A DNA stretch of 64,000 bases, taken from NCBI RefSeq assembly GCF_036850765.1, contig NC_089493.1:129028239-129092238 (forward strand), given 5' to 3'. Position 1 is the first letter of the stretch, and the number at the start of each line of letters is the position of its first letter. The translations under genes were made by a program, and so were the position numbers. The DNA is from Saccopteryx bilineata. Its lineage: Eukaryota; Chordata; Mammalia; Chiroptera; Emballonuridae. Below the pieces are notes generated by a model. The model saw only the letters and a program-made list of their open reading frames with translations, had not been told where the DNA came from and did no database searches. Shown one piece after another: positions 42,191 to 54,689 of the stretch.

Positions 42191-43925
42191 GAAGACATTA
42201 TTTATAATTGTGTTTATGTTTAAGTGCATTACTTGTCACATACATTGCAGATTATATAGGCTTTGTAGAGAAAGAATCTTCTAACTGATGTGCTAACGTT
42301 TTTATTTTTCTATGACAAAATCATTATTTGTTCCGGAGCATTGGTTTACAAATATAGCAGATCTTCAAAGAACACTTTTTTGTTCAACAATGTTTCATTT
42401 CATTGTAAGGTTGATGAAATGCTTATGGTAAAATTGGTTTTGTTATACATTGATTTGCTTAAAGTTGTAAACTATTGACAGTGTTCAGTGAGGACTTACT
42501 GTACAAATTTCCAACTTGGAATGCCTCTGTTCTCCTTTAATGAAGAAAAGCTTAATTTAATTATGTAAGATAATTTTCATAGAGGCCCAGGCTTGTTTGC
42601 ATAACATGATTTAAGTAGAATTTATCTGGATAAATACAGTGAAGTTTTTTCCAGCCTAGTGGTTGAAGGAGTCTAAGGAGTTACAGTTTGAAATGAGGCC
42701 CAAGAAGATTAAAATTCATTGATGGTTAGGTTTTTCTCTCTGCCTACTGTGTGCCCGACACTGTTCAGGGCTCTGTTAGAGATGGTGAAGGCATCACCAC
42801 TGCCAGAACTAGCCGAATAAGCACAAGTACCTGCTCACTTGGGATATAGAGTACTATTCAACTCACAAATGAGAACATAGCATCTGAGAAATACATGAAA
42901 GTGTTTCTTTAACTCAGATTTAGTTTGGATATTGAAACTGTTAAGAGCCTTATTTGTGAATGAATAACTTAGTGCCTATGAGACTATTAAAGGTAAGTGT
43001 GAGAGTAGCAATGGCCTAGGATAAGTGTGCCGATGGGAAACACCACTTTCTGGTATACTTCATGATTTTTATATGATTTATTACTTGGGAAATTTGTCAA
43101 GGATTTCTTAAACATATTAGGAAAATGTGCTAGGATGTTATAGATGGAACAATACTGATGGGGCCCTGAGTGATCAATTCAGAAGCATTAAAAATTTGTT
43201 CCTCAGTTGCATAGGAGGTGTTTTGAGTAAATATATTCTGCTTTTTGCTACTATTGAAGGTGGTCAAGTTAATTCTAGTAGCTTGGTTTAAAAGGACTGA
43301 TTAATTTTGTGACTATTAATCTTATTTTGGGCACTATATGTTAAAAGAGGGAAATCATATCTCATGCTTTGACACATGAAATGTCATTCTTAGGTTCCAA
43401 ACAAAACCAAAGTCTCCAGGTATATATCATTACTTTCTTTTTGGGGGGAAAGGGTCTAGGTATTATGCTCTTATAATTTTATTATTGTTGCTGTTAACAT
43501 TTTGCATTTCTGTGATCAAAAAAATACTGACTTTTACTGTTTGGTAATGGGTATGTAGCAGGACAACGTTCATTAGCAAAATATATTCTACAAATTTGTT
43601 GAAATAATTTATGAGGCTTTTTAGCTACCAAGATTAAGTGGGGAAGCAGTTGATAGCCTACTTAGCAATTTTGCACATTTTTATATTTTGTAATGTATAT
43701 ATCAGATATTGGGCCAATATATAGAGCTATGATACTTTCTGAGGGGTCTTAAAAGCACACACAGAAAAACCCTTAATCAGGTACTGAAACTCCTTACCTA
43801 ACATCATAAAGATTTTTTGTGTCTTTAGGCAAAATAACGTATAACAAAATCAATTCTAGAAGAGGTAATTGATATAAATAGGAGTTAAATTCCTATGGCA
43901 TCTGTGTTATAATGAAATAATGCTA
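42191..43925. other. Unique DNA, no gene seen
   Basis: About 1.7 kb of AT-rich DNA with no supported exon or RNA gene. A MIR-like snippet (TACTGTGTGCCCGACACTG) lies near 42738-42756. Confidence 0.5.
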
Positions 43926-46100
43926 AGGCTGAGATACAAGATGGTGGCAGAGTAGGTGGAAGCTAAGCTACATACACTCACCTCCTCTCAGGACCAACTG
44001 GAATTATAGCTAAAAACATAAAATAATCCACCTGAATAACCAACTGAAGACTAGCTGAACAGAAGTCTTATAACCAAGGATTTACAGAAGAAGCCACATC
44101 AGTACTGGTAAGATACATCTGAAAATAGCACAAAAAAAGAAAGAAAAAATGGTAAGAAAGTCAGAGATGCAAAGAGGCCTGTCTCTGCTTCCAAGGGCTG
44201 TGGCTGAGAATCTGGAAGGTTATTTTAGCTGCAAAGGTCCTGCCTAAGGAGCATGGGCTCTCAACCCCATGCCAGGCTCCCCAGCATAATGCACCAAATC
44301 CAGGAAGAGGTGCCCACATAACATCTGGCTGTGAAAATCAGCAGCGATTCTGTCCACCAGGGTGAGATGGGAGTCTTCTAAAGACACAGGCACCCTCATA
44401 AAGGACCAACACACAAAATCTCCTTCACATCCACTCACTCTGGGCTTCTTCAGAAGGAAGATGGGGTAGACTTAGAGTTGTGTGAAGAGAGGTTGGGGTT
44501 TGTGGCTCAGGGGAGAGAGCTGAAATGACAGCCACCAGGATCCCTGCACTGAGTCCCACTCCCACTCCGCAGACACCATCTTTCTTGAGTGGAGTACTCC
44601 CCTCCATATGGCTTCAGTCTTGGGGAATGCAATAACCCCACCCTCTGGATTCCTGGTCACCCTACTCTGTAGAGCTTGCCCTTGCTGAGGAGTCAGCTGC
44701 CTGGGCTGGGGTGTAAAGGTCTGGGCAGATTCAGGGGGTGTTAGTGTATGAGTTGTGTGGTTTGGGGGCACAGGCCATTTCTGCACTTTCCCATCAGTCT
44801 GACAGGCCCTTGCCCTAATGAAAGATCCACTAGCCCCACCCTCAGGGGTCCCACACTTCTAACTCCTGATGGCTCCATCCTTCTGAGTCTGGGCTCCTCA
44901 GGAGGTATAGGCAGAACCAAGGTAGACTGAGTTGTGTGCTCTGCGGCGCAGCGGCCACTCCTCCCACATTCCCCAAACCCTGACCAGTGCCTCCCTTTCA
45001 GGGAGATCCACTAGCTCCACTCTTCTGACTCCCAGAAGCCCTGCCCAACTGAGCTCAGTCTCCTGGCAGAATCTGGGACAGACTGAGCCGTGTGGATCTA
45101 GGATGGGAGCCATTTTCCCCTCACATGCCTAACCAATGCAAAACCTTCCCTTCACACAGCCAAGTGTTGATCTGTTTGGACCTGATCAATTCTGCTGGCC
45201 AAACCCTGATGACTTCCTGAGATCCTACCCTACCATAAAAGTCTGGGGGCACCTGGTATGGGGCAGCTAGGCATTGTATACCCTGGGGCTTTTGTTGAAT
45301 GGTCTGAAACCGAGCACTGGCATCAAGTTTGAATCTGTATCCATCTGGTTAATACCACTGGCCCCTACCTGGTGACTCATTGAGAACCTACCTCATGTAA
45401 CTTGAGTACCTTGAGAGGCTCTTTCAGTGATTGACTTAACAGGCAGCTACTAGATGGAGGCAGGCATAGAAGGATCTCTAGTGCCTTGGGCCTTTTGCTG
45501 ACCTGCTCCTGATATCAATGCTGGTGGAAGCCAGTCTTGGTGCACAGCTTGGTCCTACACATGCATACCAAGGATCAGCAGAGGCAGCCAAAACTGCTGT
45601 GTGAATCACTTTATAGCTCTAGACAGGTTGCCCAGGGCCAGTGACTGACATTGACTGGAGCTAGAGACCTCTGTAGAGGCTCCAGAACTGGCACACCTAG
45701 TGGCCAGCTTCAGACTACATCAGAGAAGGACCTAGTTAGCTTCACAAGTGACATATCCAAAGGGCGGTCTCGGCAGGCACCAAACCCTTCTGTTTCATGT
45801 GGTCAGTCTGGGGTCAAGCCTCACAGCAGCCAGGCTGAGGATTGACCATACACATGAACAGAGCAGTAGCAGTTGACTCAATTCCAACAAGAGGCTCACA
45901 TAACTCACACATGAATAATCCTGAAGCACCTAGCCCAGGTGATTAAGGAGACTGTGCCTTAGTCCTACAAGACACTTTTTACATAAGGCCACCCTACCAA
46001 GACTGGGAGACATAGAAGATCTACCTAATCCATAGAAGCAAACACAAAGAGGCAGCCAAAGCGAGGAGACAAAGAAACATACCCCAAATGAAAGACTGGG
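43926..46100 (+). mobile_element. 5' UTR of an older full-orientation L1
   Basis: Begins GGCTGAGATACAAGATGGTGGC and the similar-to-L1 CAGAGTAGGTGG. GC-richer than its flanks. It differs from the 5' UTRs of copies A and B and from that at 61.27 kb, so it represents another L1 generation. Confidence 0.75.
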
Positions 46101-46923
46101 AGATATCTCCAGAAAAAGAAGTAAATGAAATGGAGGTAAGCAATTACCAGACACAGAATAAAAAAATAAAGTTATGAGGGTGTTAAAGAAACTTAGTGAG
46201 AACTTCAGCAGCATGAAAAAGGACATAGGACACATGAAAAGGAACCAGTTAGAAATGAAGAATACTATTAGTGACATGAAGAATACCCAAGAAGGAATAA
46301 ACAGTAGGTTGGACGAAGCAGAGGATTAAATCAGCAATTTGGAAGACAAGGTAGCAAAAAATACCCAAAAAGAAAAAGAATTTAAAAAAATGATGATAGT
46401 CTAAGGGACCTTTGGGACAACATGAAGCATAACAACATCTTCATCACAGAGGTGCCATAAAGAGAAGAGAGAGAGCAAGGGACCAAAAATCTAGCTGAAT
46501 AAATGATGACTGTAAACTTCCCTAATCTGGTGAAAGAAAAAGATACACAGGTCCAGGAAGCTCAGAGAGTCCCAAACAAGATGAATCCAAAAAGGCTTAC
46601 ACCAAGACACATCATAATTAAAATGCCAATGGTTAAAGACAATGAGAGAATCTTAAAGGTACCAAGAGGAAAACAGTTAGTTACTTACAAGGGAGTTTCC
46701 ACAAGACTGTCAGCTGATCTCTCAACAGAAATATTTCAGGCCAGAAAGAAATGGTAAGAAATATTCTAAGTGATGAAAAGCAATGACCTATAACCAAGAT
46801 TACCCAGCAAAGCTATCATTTAGAATCAAAGGAGAAATAAAGAGCTTCCCAGACAAGAAAAAGTTAAAGGAGTTCATTACCACCAAACCAGTGTTACAAG
46901 AAATGTTAAAGAGACTTCTTTAA
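46101..46923 (+). pseudogene. Older L1 ORF1, broken
   Basis: Decayed ORF1: LSADLSTEIFQARKKW near 46710-46757 and, after frame breaks, the TTKPVLQEMLKRLL-type end near 46881-46920. Multiple stops and frameshifts. Confidence 0.85.
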
Positions 46924-47033
46924 GAAGAAGAAAGAAAGAAAAAAAAGGAACATAGCTCGAGAGAATAAAATGGCAATAAATACATAACTATCAATAATCA
47001 TTTTAAGTGCTCCAATCAAAAGACATAGGGTAG

Positions 47034-47403
47034 GCCCTGGCTGGTTGGCTCAGCAGTAGAGCGTCAGCCTGGCGTGCAGGAGTCCCGGGTTCGATTCCCG
47101 GCCAGAGCACATAGGAGAGGCGCCCATCTGCTTCTCCACCCCTCCCCCTCTCCTTCCTCTCTGTCTCTCTCTTCCCCTCCCGCAGCGAGGCTCCACTGGA
47201 GCAAAGATGGCCCGGATGCTGGGGATGGCTCTGTGGCCTCTGCCTCAGGCGCTAGAATGGCTCTGGACTCAACAGAGCGATGCCCCAGAGGGGCAAAGCA
47301 TCACCCCCTGGTGGGCATGCCGGGTGGATCCCAGTCGGGTGCATGCGGGAGTCTGTCAGACTGCCTCCCCGTTTCCAGCTTCGGAAAAATGAAAAAAAAA
47401 AAA
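47034..47403 (+). mobile_element. Long tRNA-derived SINE in older L1
   Basis: GCCCTGGCTGG start, box B GGTTCGATTCC, poly(A). The duplication AAAAGACATAGGGTAG (16 bp) is exact (47018-47033 and 47404-47419). Confidence 0.95.
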
Positions 47404-47439
47404 AAAAGACATAGGGTAGCTAAATGAGTAAGAAAATAA

Positions 47440-47484
47440 TATATATATAATATATATATATTATATATATATATAATATATATG
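47440..47484. repeat. AT dinucleotide repeat
   Basis: TATATATAAT-type run of about 45 bp, able to form a cruciform. Confidence 0.88.
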
Positions 47485-47865
47485 TGCATGCTGTATCCAG
47501 AAAAGGATATTTCATGCAAATGGAAATTTTTAAAAAGTGCTGGGATAGCAGTATTTATAACAGACAAAACAGACTTTAAAACAAAGGCTATAATAAGAGA
47601 TAAAGTAGGAAGGATACTACATAATTCAACAAGAGGATCTATCCCAGAGAATTTGTTGATGATACTCTCTCTAGTTCATATCTCTCTATCCTTGTGGTTT
47701 TAAGTGGTCATGGGACTTATACAATAAGATAATCCATTTAAGCTATGGTAGGAAGAGTGTCCTGCAAATAACTGAACTTCTGACGCTGGGAAAGGGGCAG
47801 AGTAACAGCCACAGTTGGAAATATATAGTAGAGGGCTTAGCGTACCTCCCACCTTGACATCTAGA

Positions 47866-47995
47866 ATGTTATTTATTTTTCTTTTTTATTTAATTTATTA
47901 GGGGGACACTGGTTAATAAAATTTAATAGATTTCAGATGTACCGTTTCATGAATATTGTACTGTGAGTTTACCACCCCAAAGTTTGGGATTTAAA
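47866..47995 (-). mobile_element. Old L1 3'-end fragment, minus strand
   Basis: GGGGACACTGGTTAATAAAAT and TGAGTTTACCACCCCAAAG resemble L1 3'-end text in reverse. Short and diverged. Confidence 0.5.
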
Positions 47996-48260
47996 GTGAA
48001 TTAGAGAAAACTCAGGAGACTATCTTGAGTTTAAATAGGGCATTAAAGTTCCAAACCCCACATACAAAACTATAAGATAGAACATTATCTGTCAGTGGAA
48101 TGCAGTAACCTTATCAAAATATACTTGAGTTAGATGTGTGTTAAGTATTGTGAGACTTGAACATTAAGGCAAATCAGTAATTTCTTATTAAACAAGGATG
48201 TTTATAAGTGATACTAAAGTCACCTATGCAATGTAGCCACCTAAGACCCAGGTCCCTCTC

Positions 48261-48314
48261 ACATATCTGTCAATCATGTCCTCCCTGACATATCTGTCAA
48301 TCATGTCCTCCCTG
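48261..48314. repeat. Perfect tandem duplication, 27 bp x 2
   Basis: ACATATCTGTCAATCATGTC plus CTCCCTG occurs twice in a row with no differences (48261-48287 and 48288-48314). Confidence 0.95.
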
Positions 48315-49080
48315 ACATTTTGACTTATGTGCCTCAACCCCACCACAACCGTGGACTGCATCTAGCAAGGTGAAATATCACAGGGATAAAGGCAAGGCCT
48401 TGCGTTTAGGTTCAGATGAAGAAAGTGAAAGTATGATTTACCAACATCAGTGAAGAAGCTTCAGGTTTGATGGATTTGAGATCAGTCTTGAATGGGGCTC
48501 CCCCCTCAAAGGCTTCATGTGGTTAAAGATGATGTTACTGCAAGTAGTGGGGGATCATTAGGCCACACCTAGAATATTATAGTCAGTTTGGGCACCCAAT
48601 TTTAAGAGTGACATCGGACACATGGGAGCTCATATAAAGGAGAGCACTCAGCTTTGAGGAGTTATAAAGTTTTGGTTGTGTGGATGAGGACACTGGGGCT
48701 CTGACGTGTCACAGCAGCCTGTCAGGTGCTGTCCCTATTCTACAAGAAGGAAGTTGAGGGGCATAGATAATGGTTTAAATAGTGGTTTTAGTTACCTTTT
48801 TGGGAAGCCTGGATGTTAGCCCCACTATGAGGATAGACTTGATACTACAAGGGAATGATTACAGATTAATTGGGAGGGAAGGGACGCTCAGGGTCAGAAG
48901 ATCCACATGAGAAGGTGGTTTGGTTATCAGTATTAAATGTTTATTAGCATTGCAGAACTGTCTTGTCTAGTGTATATCTCTCCCTCTTTTTTTAAGGTGT
49001 TCAACTCCAGTGAAGAATCTGGGCATCTTGTTCTCACCGTTGTTATCTCAGGTCATTTCTTCATTTCCCAAGGACAGACA
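48315..49080. other. Unique DNA, no gene seen
   Basis: No supported exon, RNA gene or recognisable young repeat. The same holds for about 47996-48260. Confidence 0.5.
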
Positions 49081-49095
49081 CTCCTGGTAGGTTTT

Positions 49096-49328
49096 TTTGT
49101 TTGTTTGTTTTTGTTTTTTTTAATTTATTTTATTTTATTTATTTATTCATTTTTTTAGAGAGGAGAGGGACAGAGAGAGAGAGAGGAGAGACAGAGAGAG
49201 AGAAGGGGGGAGGAACTGGAAGCATCAACTCCCATATGTGCCTTGACCAGGCAAGCCCAGGGTTTTGAACCGGCGACCTCAGCATTTCCAGGTCGACGCT
49301 TTATCCACTGTGCCACCACAGGTCAGGC
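49096..49328 (-). mobile_element. Short tRNA-derived SINE, minus strand
   Basis: Poly(T)/A-rich tail at the left, GA repeat, and tRNA head at the right (reverse of GCCTGACCTGTGGTGGC). The duplication CTCCTGGTAGGTTTT flanks it (49081-49095 and 49329-49343). Confidence 0.92.
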
Positions 49329-49343
49329 CTCCTGGTAGGTTTT

Positions 49344-50075
49344 ATGTGCATAGTTTAATATGCAAATTTTTTCATCTTCATAGCTTCACATTAATTTCTG
49401 TATCTTTGTGCTTCTTCAGTTTTACCGAAATCCATCAGATCAACAAATAAGTATTTGTTGAATGTTCAATAACAGTGGAAAAAAAACACAAACCATTAAA
49501 TATTGCCTGCCTTAAAAGAGTTTAGGGTTTTGGGGGGAGTCAAAGTGGATCAAAGGGTTGAGATTAAGCAGTATTATAAAGGAATCTTAACTGGGGAGAC
49601 TGGGCTGGAAACAGGCCAGATTTATAGGGAGATGTGAGGCGTATTTTCCAGATAGGGGAACGCGTGTGCAGAGGAATGAAGCTGCAAGAACAACTGAAGG
49701 AGTACCTGAAGCGTGCTGTTATTACTTGATGGAGGCCTCTGTAAAACTCTAATTCTATAAGTATGCATTGTTCTTTATTCTAATGCACAAATGTATTATG
49801 GAAAGTTTCTGGAATGAAGAAATATATAAGGGAGAAAGTAAGAATTACCTTCCTTGAAAATGTATGCCTGAACTGGTGTTTAGAAACATAATGAATGAGG
49901 AAACAAAACAATAATTAGCTTCCAACCAAAGAGATTGTACAAGAAAAGAAATGTAAGGGAAGGTTCTTACATCATTTAGCTGTAAATAACATCTACATAG
50001 ATGTAAATTCTTATAACTACTTACTGAATATCTTCATAGGCATAACTTATTGAGTAATTACTATGCCAAGCACTG
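49344..50075. other. Unique DNA, no gene seen
   Basis: No gene supported. MIR-like TACTATGCCAAGCACTGTTC at 50060-50079 touches the left edge of the following transposon and continues after it (AGGTGGCAGGGCTATAGCAG). Confidence 0.5.
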
Positions 50076-50083
50076 TTCTAGGT

Positions 50084-50337
50084 CAGTGATTTTCAACCTT
50101 TTTCATGGCACACATAAACTAGTATAATTCTGCAGTGCACCAAAAAATGTACTTTTTGCCAATCTGGCAAAACAATAGGTATAATTTTGATTCACTCATA
50201 CCAGATGGCTATTGTCGTGTTGGCTGTTATCATTTTTTTATTTGACAATCTAAGGGAAAAGAGGTTGTGCCCCTGACTGCACAGTCAGGTGTTGCAGGTT
50301 TTAACAATTCTTGAGGCACAGGGTTGAAAAATCACTG
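50084..50337. mobile_element. hAT-type non-autonomous DNA transposon, 254 bp
   Basis: Ends CAGTGATTTTCAACC and GGTTGAAAAATCACTG form a 15-16 bp terminal inverted repeat with one mismatch or gap. The 8-bp flanks TTCTAGGT (50076-50083) and CTCTAGGT (50338-50345) match at 7 of 8, the duplication size of hAT elements. No frame for a transposase. It interrupts a MIR-like sequence. Confidence 0.88.
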
Positions 50338-50623
50338 CTCTAGGTGGCAGGGCTATAGCAGTGAACAGCCAAGACAAAAATCCCTGTCACATGGAGTGTC
50401 AGCATTGCAGCAGGGAGAAATAACAATAAACAAATAGGTCACCTATATTGACAAGACATGAATTTTTGGTGAATCCCTTACAAATTCTATTATAGAATGG
50501 CCACACGCCACAGTTGTGCACTGTTACTGTTCCTATCTCTGCTTACATGGAGTATCGCCTTTTCCTTGAATGTGAGGTTACCTACCCATCATCTGTGTTT
50601 CTTGTGACTTTTAACTGCAGCAG

Positions 50624-51029
50624 CAGCCCTGGCCGGTTGGCTCAGTGGTAGAGCATCGGCCTGGCGTGCAGAAGTCCCAGGTTTGATTCCCGGCCAGGGC
50701 ACACAGGAGAAGCGCCCATCTGCTTCTCCACCCCTCCCCCTCTCCTTCCTATCTGTCTCTGTCTTCCCCTCCCGCTGCCGAGGCTCCATTGGAGCAAAGA
50801 TGGCCCAGGCGCTGGGGATGGCTCCTTGGCCTCTGCCCCAGGCGCTAGAGTGGCTCTGGTCGCAACAGAGCGACGCCCCAGAGGGGCAGAGCATCGCCCC
50901 CTGGTGGGCGTGCCGGGTGGATCCTGGTTGGGCGCATGCGGGAGTCTGTCTGACTGTCTCTCCCCGTTTCCAGCTTCAGAAAAATATCAAACCCCCCCCC
51001 ACAGAAAAACCCCCAAAAAACAAAAGAAA
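50624..51029 (+). mobile_element. Long tRNA-derived SINE
   Basis: Full head (TGGCTCAGTGG; B box with one change, GGTTTGATTCC). The tail has a C run at 50992-51000. The duplication AACTGCAGCAG flanks it (50613-50623 and 51030-51040). Confidence 0.94.
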
Positions 51030-51120
51030 AACTGCAGCAGTAATTGTACTGCACTGTTTTTGCTTTATCTGCTGCTGTTCTCGCATGTATCAGTTACAAG
51101 AGATAAGATTTCTTCTTCAG

Positions 51121-51229
51121 GCCTGACCTGTGGTGGTGCAGTGGATAAAGCGTCGACCTGGAAATGTGCTGGTTTGAAACCCTGGGCTTGCCTGGTCAAG
51201 GCACATATGGGAGTTGATGCTTCCAGCTC

Positions 51230-51270
<41 letters not shown>

Positions 51271-51308
51271 CCTCTCCTCTCTAAAATGAATAAAAAAATT
51301 TTTTTAAA
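51121..51308 (+). mobile_element. Short tRNA-derived SINE
   Basis: GCCTGACCTGTGGTGGTGC start, a partly deleted tRNA head, CT repeat, A-rich end. The exact 16-bp duplication AAGATTTCTTCTTCAG flanks it (51105-51120 and 51309-51324). Confidence 0.94.
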
Positions 51309-51324
51309 AAGATTTCTTCTTCAG

Positions 51325-51650
51325 CTTCAAATGCAAAGTATCCCAGGTGGTGGCCTGGGGGGTGGTAGTGCAAAGCTGGTACTCCTGTCAGTAGTGTGGG
51401 TCTTTGCTGAGCAGAGACGTGAATGCAGCTGTGGCTTCCTCAAGCAGTAGGGGCTGCGCCATCTGTTTGCACCAGAAGTTCATGTTGTTACAAGTTGGTA
51501 AAGGTTTCTTTGTATCATGAATTATTTTTGACCGGCAGATACAAAACCAAGTTTATTAAACTTGAAGACACTCACTACTGAGAAATACTTAAGGGTAACT
51601 CTAGCATTTGGGGCAGGTTGCATATACATATAGAACTTATAGAGTAACAT
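51325..51650. other. Unique DNA, no gene seen
   Basis: Short GC-richer part (51340-51480) without a supported exon. Confidence 0.5.
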
Positions 51651-53320
51651 ATTTTTAAAAAATCTTTAAATATTTTAAAAATCACCTTTGCTGAGGTATA
51701 CTTTACATAACATAAAATTCACTATTTTTAAGTGTTTAATTTGATGTTGTGATGTGTGCAGTCTTATAACCACTATACAGTCACGATATGAACATTTCAG
51801 TTAACCCCAAAAACGTCCTTGTACCCTTCGCAGTCAGTCCCCTGTCCCACCTTCAGCACAACCACCAATCTGCTTTCTGTCACCATAGTTTTGCCTTTTC
51901 TAGAATTCCATGTAAATGGAATCATACAACATGTAGTCTTTTGTGTCTGACTTCTTCCAGTTAGCATGATGATTTTGAGATTTATCTATATTGTTATTCC
52001 TTTTCATTACTGAATAGTATTTCACTGTATGATTAAACCCAATTTGCTTATCCATTTAACTTTTGATAGACATTTGAGTTGTTTACATTTGTGGCGATTA
52101 TGAATGACGCTGGTGTGCTATGCTGAGTCATATGATACGTCTGTGTTTATAAGAAACTGCAAAACTGTTTCCAAAGCTGCATTCCCACAAGCAGTGATAA
52201 AGGCTCCAGTTTTTCCATGTTCTTACCAATACTTGGTATTGTCAGTCTTTTTAAGTTAAATGATTTTGGTGGGTATGTAGTGGTATTTCCTGGTGGTTTA
52301 AATTTGCATCCTCTTAATGACTAAGGATAGTGAACATCTTTTCATGTGTTTATTTGCCATTTTGTATATCTTACTGGTGAAGTGTCTGTTCATATCTTTT
52401 AACCGTTTTTCAGTTGAGTTGTCCTTTTATATTTAAATTATAAGAGTTCTTATTTTGATTACAGCTCTTTTATCAGAACTGTGTTCTGCAAATGTTCCTC
52501 TCACTCTGTGGCTTGCCTTTTCATTTCTTAGTAGTGTCTTTTGAAGAGCAGAACCCTAAAGTTTTGATGAAGTCCAATTTTTTTTCTATTATGATTCATG
52601 TTTTTGTACACTAGGAAATTAAAAAAAAATTTTTTTTTGTCTACTCCACGATTGCAATGGTATGTTTCTGTTTTCTTCTAGAAGTTTTATAATCTCAACT
52701 CTTATATGTAGGCTTATGGTTCAGATGAATTATTAATATTATTTAATATTAATATTTATGATGATTTTGTATACAGTGCCTTCTTCCCCTCTATGAAAGC
52801 AGTGTGGTATTGAGATGTGGAATATAGTCATTGATCGTAGGGAATCTACTTCTGGGACCACTGAGTTACTTTTTATTTTTGGTGAGAGATGAGGGTATGG
52901 TTTAAGTTTTTTGCATGTACTGATAGATAACAATTGTTCCAGCACCATTTATTGGAAAGCTGGCTTTTCCTCATTCAATTACCTTGGCACTTTTGTGGAT
53001 CTACTTATAGACCCTCTTCTCTGTTCTGTTGACCTATTTGCCTGTTCTTAGTGCAGTAACATACTGTTTTGTTTACTTTGGTATGGTTGTAATTTTTGAA
53101 ATTGGCAGTATAATTACATCAGCTGTATTATTTTTCAAAGTTGTTCTGGCTATTTTATAGGTCATTTACTACATTTCCATATAATTTTAGAATCAGATTT
53201 CCTACCAAAAATAAAAGAAGCCTGGCTGGGGTTTTTATTGGGATTACTTTGACTATATATATCATTTGGAGGAGAATTAACATCTTAATATTGAATCTTC
53301 TGATCTATGAACATGTTATA
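51651..53320 (-). mobile_element. Old L1, minus strand
   Basis: L1 in reverse (left end is the 3' end: TGAGGTATACTTTACATAAC), with ORF2 text in reverse such as GGAATCATACAACATG and GCCATTTTGTATATCTT. No frame survives. It is interrupted at 53321 by a solo LTR and resumes at 53704. Confidence 0.78.
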
Positions 53321-53698
53321 TGTGACATCTTAGGACAAGTGGTATAGGCCACCAGCCATGAAAACTGAGTACATCCAGTACATGGCTGGAGGAAAAAAGA
53401 TAAACAACCGTTAGAAATGTAGCAATATTTTCCACTGAACTCTATGTACCCAGATCAAGGAAGCCCCTACCCTAGAGACTTAGCCAAGAACAAGGTCAGC
53501 TAATCGCACCTCTCCTGCCCTTGTAAACGTTGCTTGCTTGCTCAGCCTAGATAGCCACCCTATAAAAAGGAGCCATTTTAGAAGCTCGGGGCTGCAGTGT
53601 TCCCCTGTGTGGGTTGCCTGCAGTCCCTGCGCAGGTTTGCAATAAAACTTATAAAATTTACTTTGAGTTTGCTGTGGTCTGTCTCCTGGGATGTAACA
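53321..53698 (+). mobile_element. Solo LTR, 378 bp
   Basis: Ends TGTGACATCTTAGG and CCTGGGATGTAACA form an imperfect inverted repeat of 14 bp with TG...CA termini. It has TATAAAAAGG (about 53561-53570) and AATAAAAC (53641). The duplication TTATA (53316-53320 and 53699-53703) is exact. No internal sequence, hence a solo LTR left by recombination between two LTRs. Confidence 0.92.
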
Positions 53699-53703
53699 TT
53701 ATA

Positions 53704-54383
53704 ATTTCCATTTGTTTATATCTTTTAGTTATTTTATTTATTTATGTACTCACAGCAGTGTGTTGTAACTTTCACAAAGGTCTTGCAGCTAAATTTATCT
53801 ACAGAGACTTCATAGTTTTTGTTACTATAAATAGAATGTTATAAACCTCAGTATCTTTGTTGCTTGTGTGTAGACACACAGTTGATTTTCTTCATGTTGA
53901 CCTTGCATCCTGTGGTATTACTAAACTCACTTGTTAGTTCTACAGCTTTTTTGTAGATTTTTTTGGTAGGATTTCCTACGTAAGTGATTTCTAGTCTGTA
54001 AATAGACAGTTTTACACATTTCTTTTCCAATCCTTATACCTTATATCCCTTGCCCTGTCATTTTCCCAAAATTGTGGTGGGTGAGACACCCTTTGAAGGA
54101 TTAGTTGGAAGTGGTAAGAGGGACAACTTGCCTTGTCCCTGACTTCGGGGGAAAGCCTGCAGTCTTTTCACCAGTAAGCATGATGTTAGCTGTAGGGTTT
54201 TGTAGGTACTTTTAATGAGATTGAGGAGATTCCCTGAGAGTTTGCTGAGAGTTTGGTTTTTTTTTTCTTGAGTGCTGAGACTTTTTAATCATGAATAGGA
54301 GCTGAATTTTTTTTTTGAATGCTTTTCCTGAATCTGTTGAGATGGTTCGTTATAGGCCTTTTGATGTAATAAATTCTTAAAAT
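53704..54383 (-). mobile_element. Old L1, minus strand, continued
   Basis: Resumes AATTTCCATTTGTTTATATC; more ORF2-type text in reverse (for example TGTTGACCTTGCATCCTG and TTAGCTGTAGGGTTTTGTAG). No frame. Confidence 0.72.
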
Positions 54384-54685
54384 AGCCTGACCAGGTGGTT
54401 GCTCAGTGGATAGAGTGTCGGTCTGGGACACGGAGGACCCAGGTTTGAAACCCCGAGGTCACCAGCTTGAGCGTGGGATCATTTGGTTTGATCAAGGCTC
54501 ACCAGCTTGAACCCAAGGTTGCTGGCTTGAGCAAGGGGTCACTCGGTCAAGGCACATATGAGAAAACAATCAATGAACAACTAAGCTGCCACAATGAAGA
54601 GTTGATACTTCTCATCTCTCTCCCTTCCGGTCTGTCTGTCCCTCTTTCTGACTCCGTCTCTGTCACACACACAAAAATCTAAAAT
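54384..54685 (+). mobile_element. CT-rich tRNA-derived SINE, 3rd family
   Basis: Starts GCCTGACCAGGTGGTTGCTC, B-box-like GGTTTGAAACC, GGCTTGAGC phrases, CT-rich end and CACACACAA. Flanks share a short TAAAATA-type duplication. Confidence 0.82.
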
Positions 54686-54689
54686 ATAA

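Larger units (their letters stand above)
46970..47700 (+). pseudogene. Older L1 ORF2 start, truncated
   Basis: ATGGCAATAAATAC start, then the AIKRHRVA-equivalent region interrupted by a SINE, then AVFITDKTDFKTKAIIRDK in the endonuclease. It ends near 47700 without reverse transcriptase, so most of ORF2 is deleted. An AT repeat (47440-47483) has expanded within it. Confidence 0.8.
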
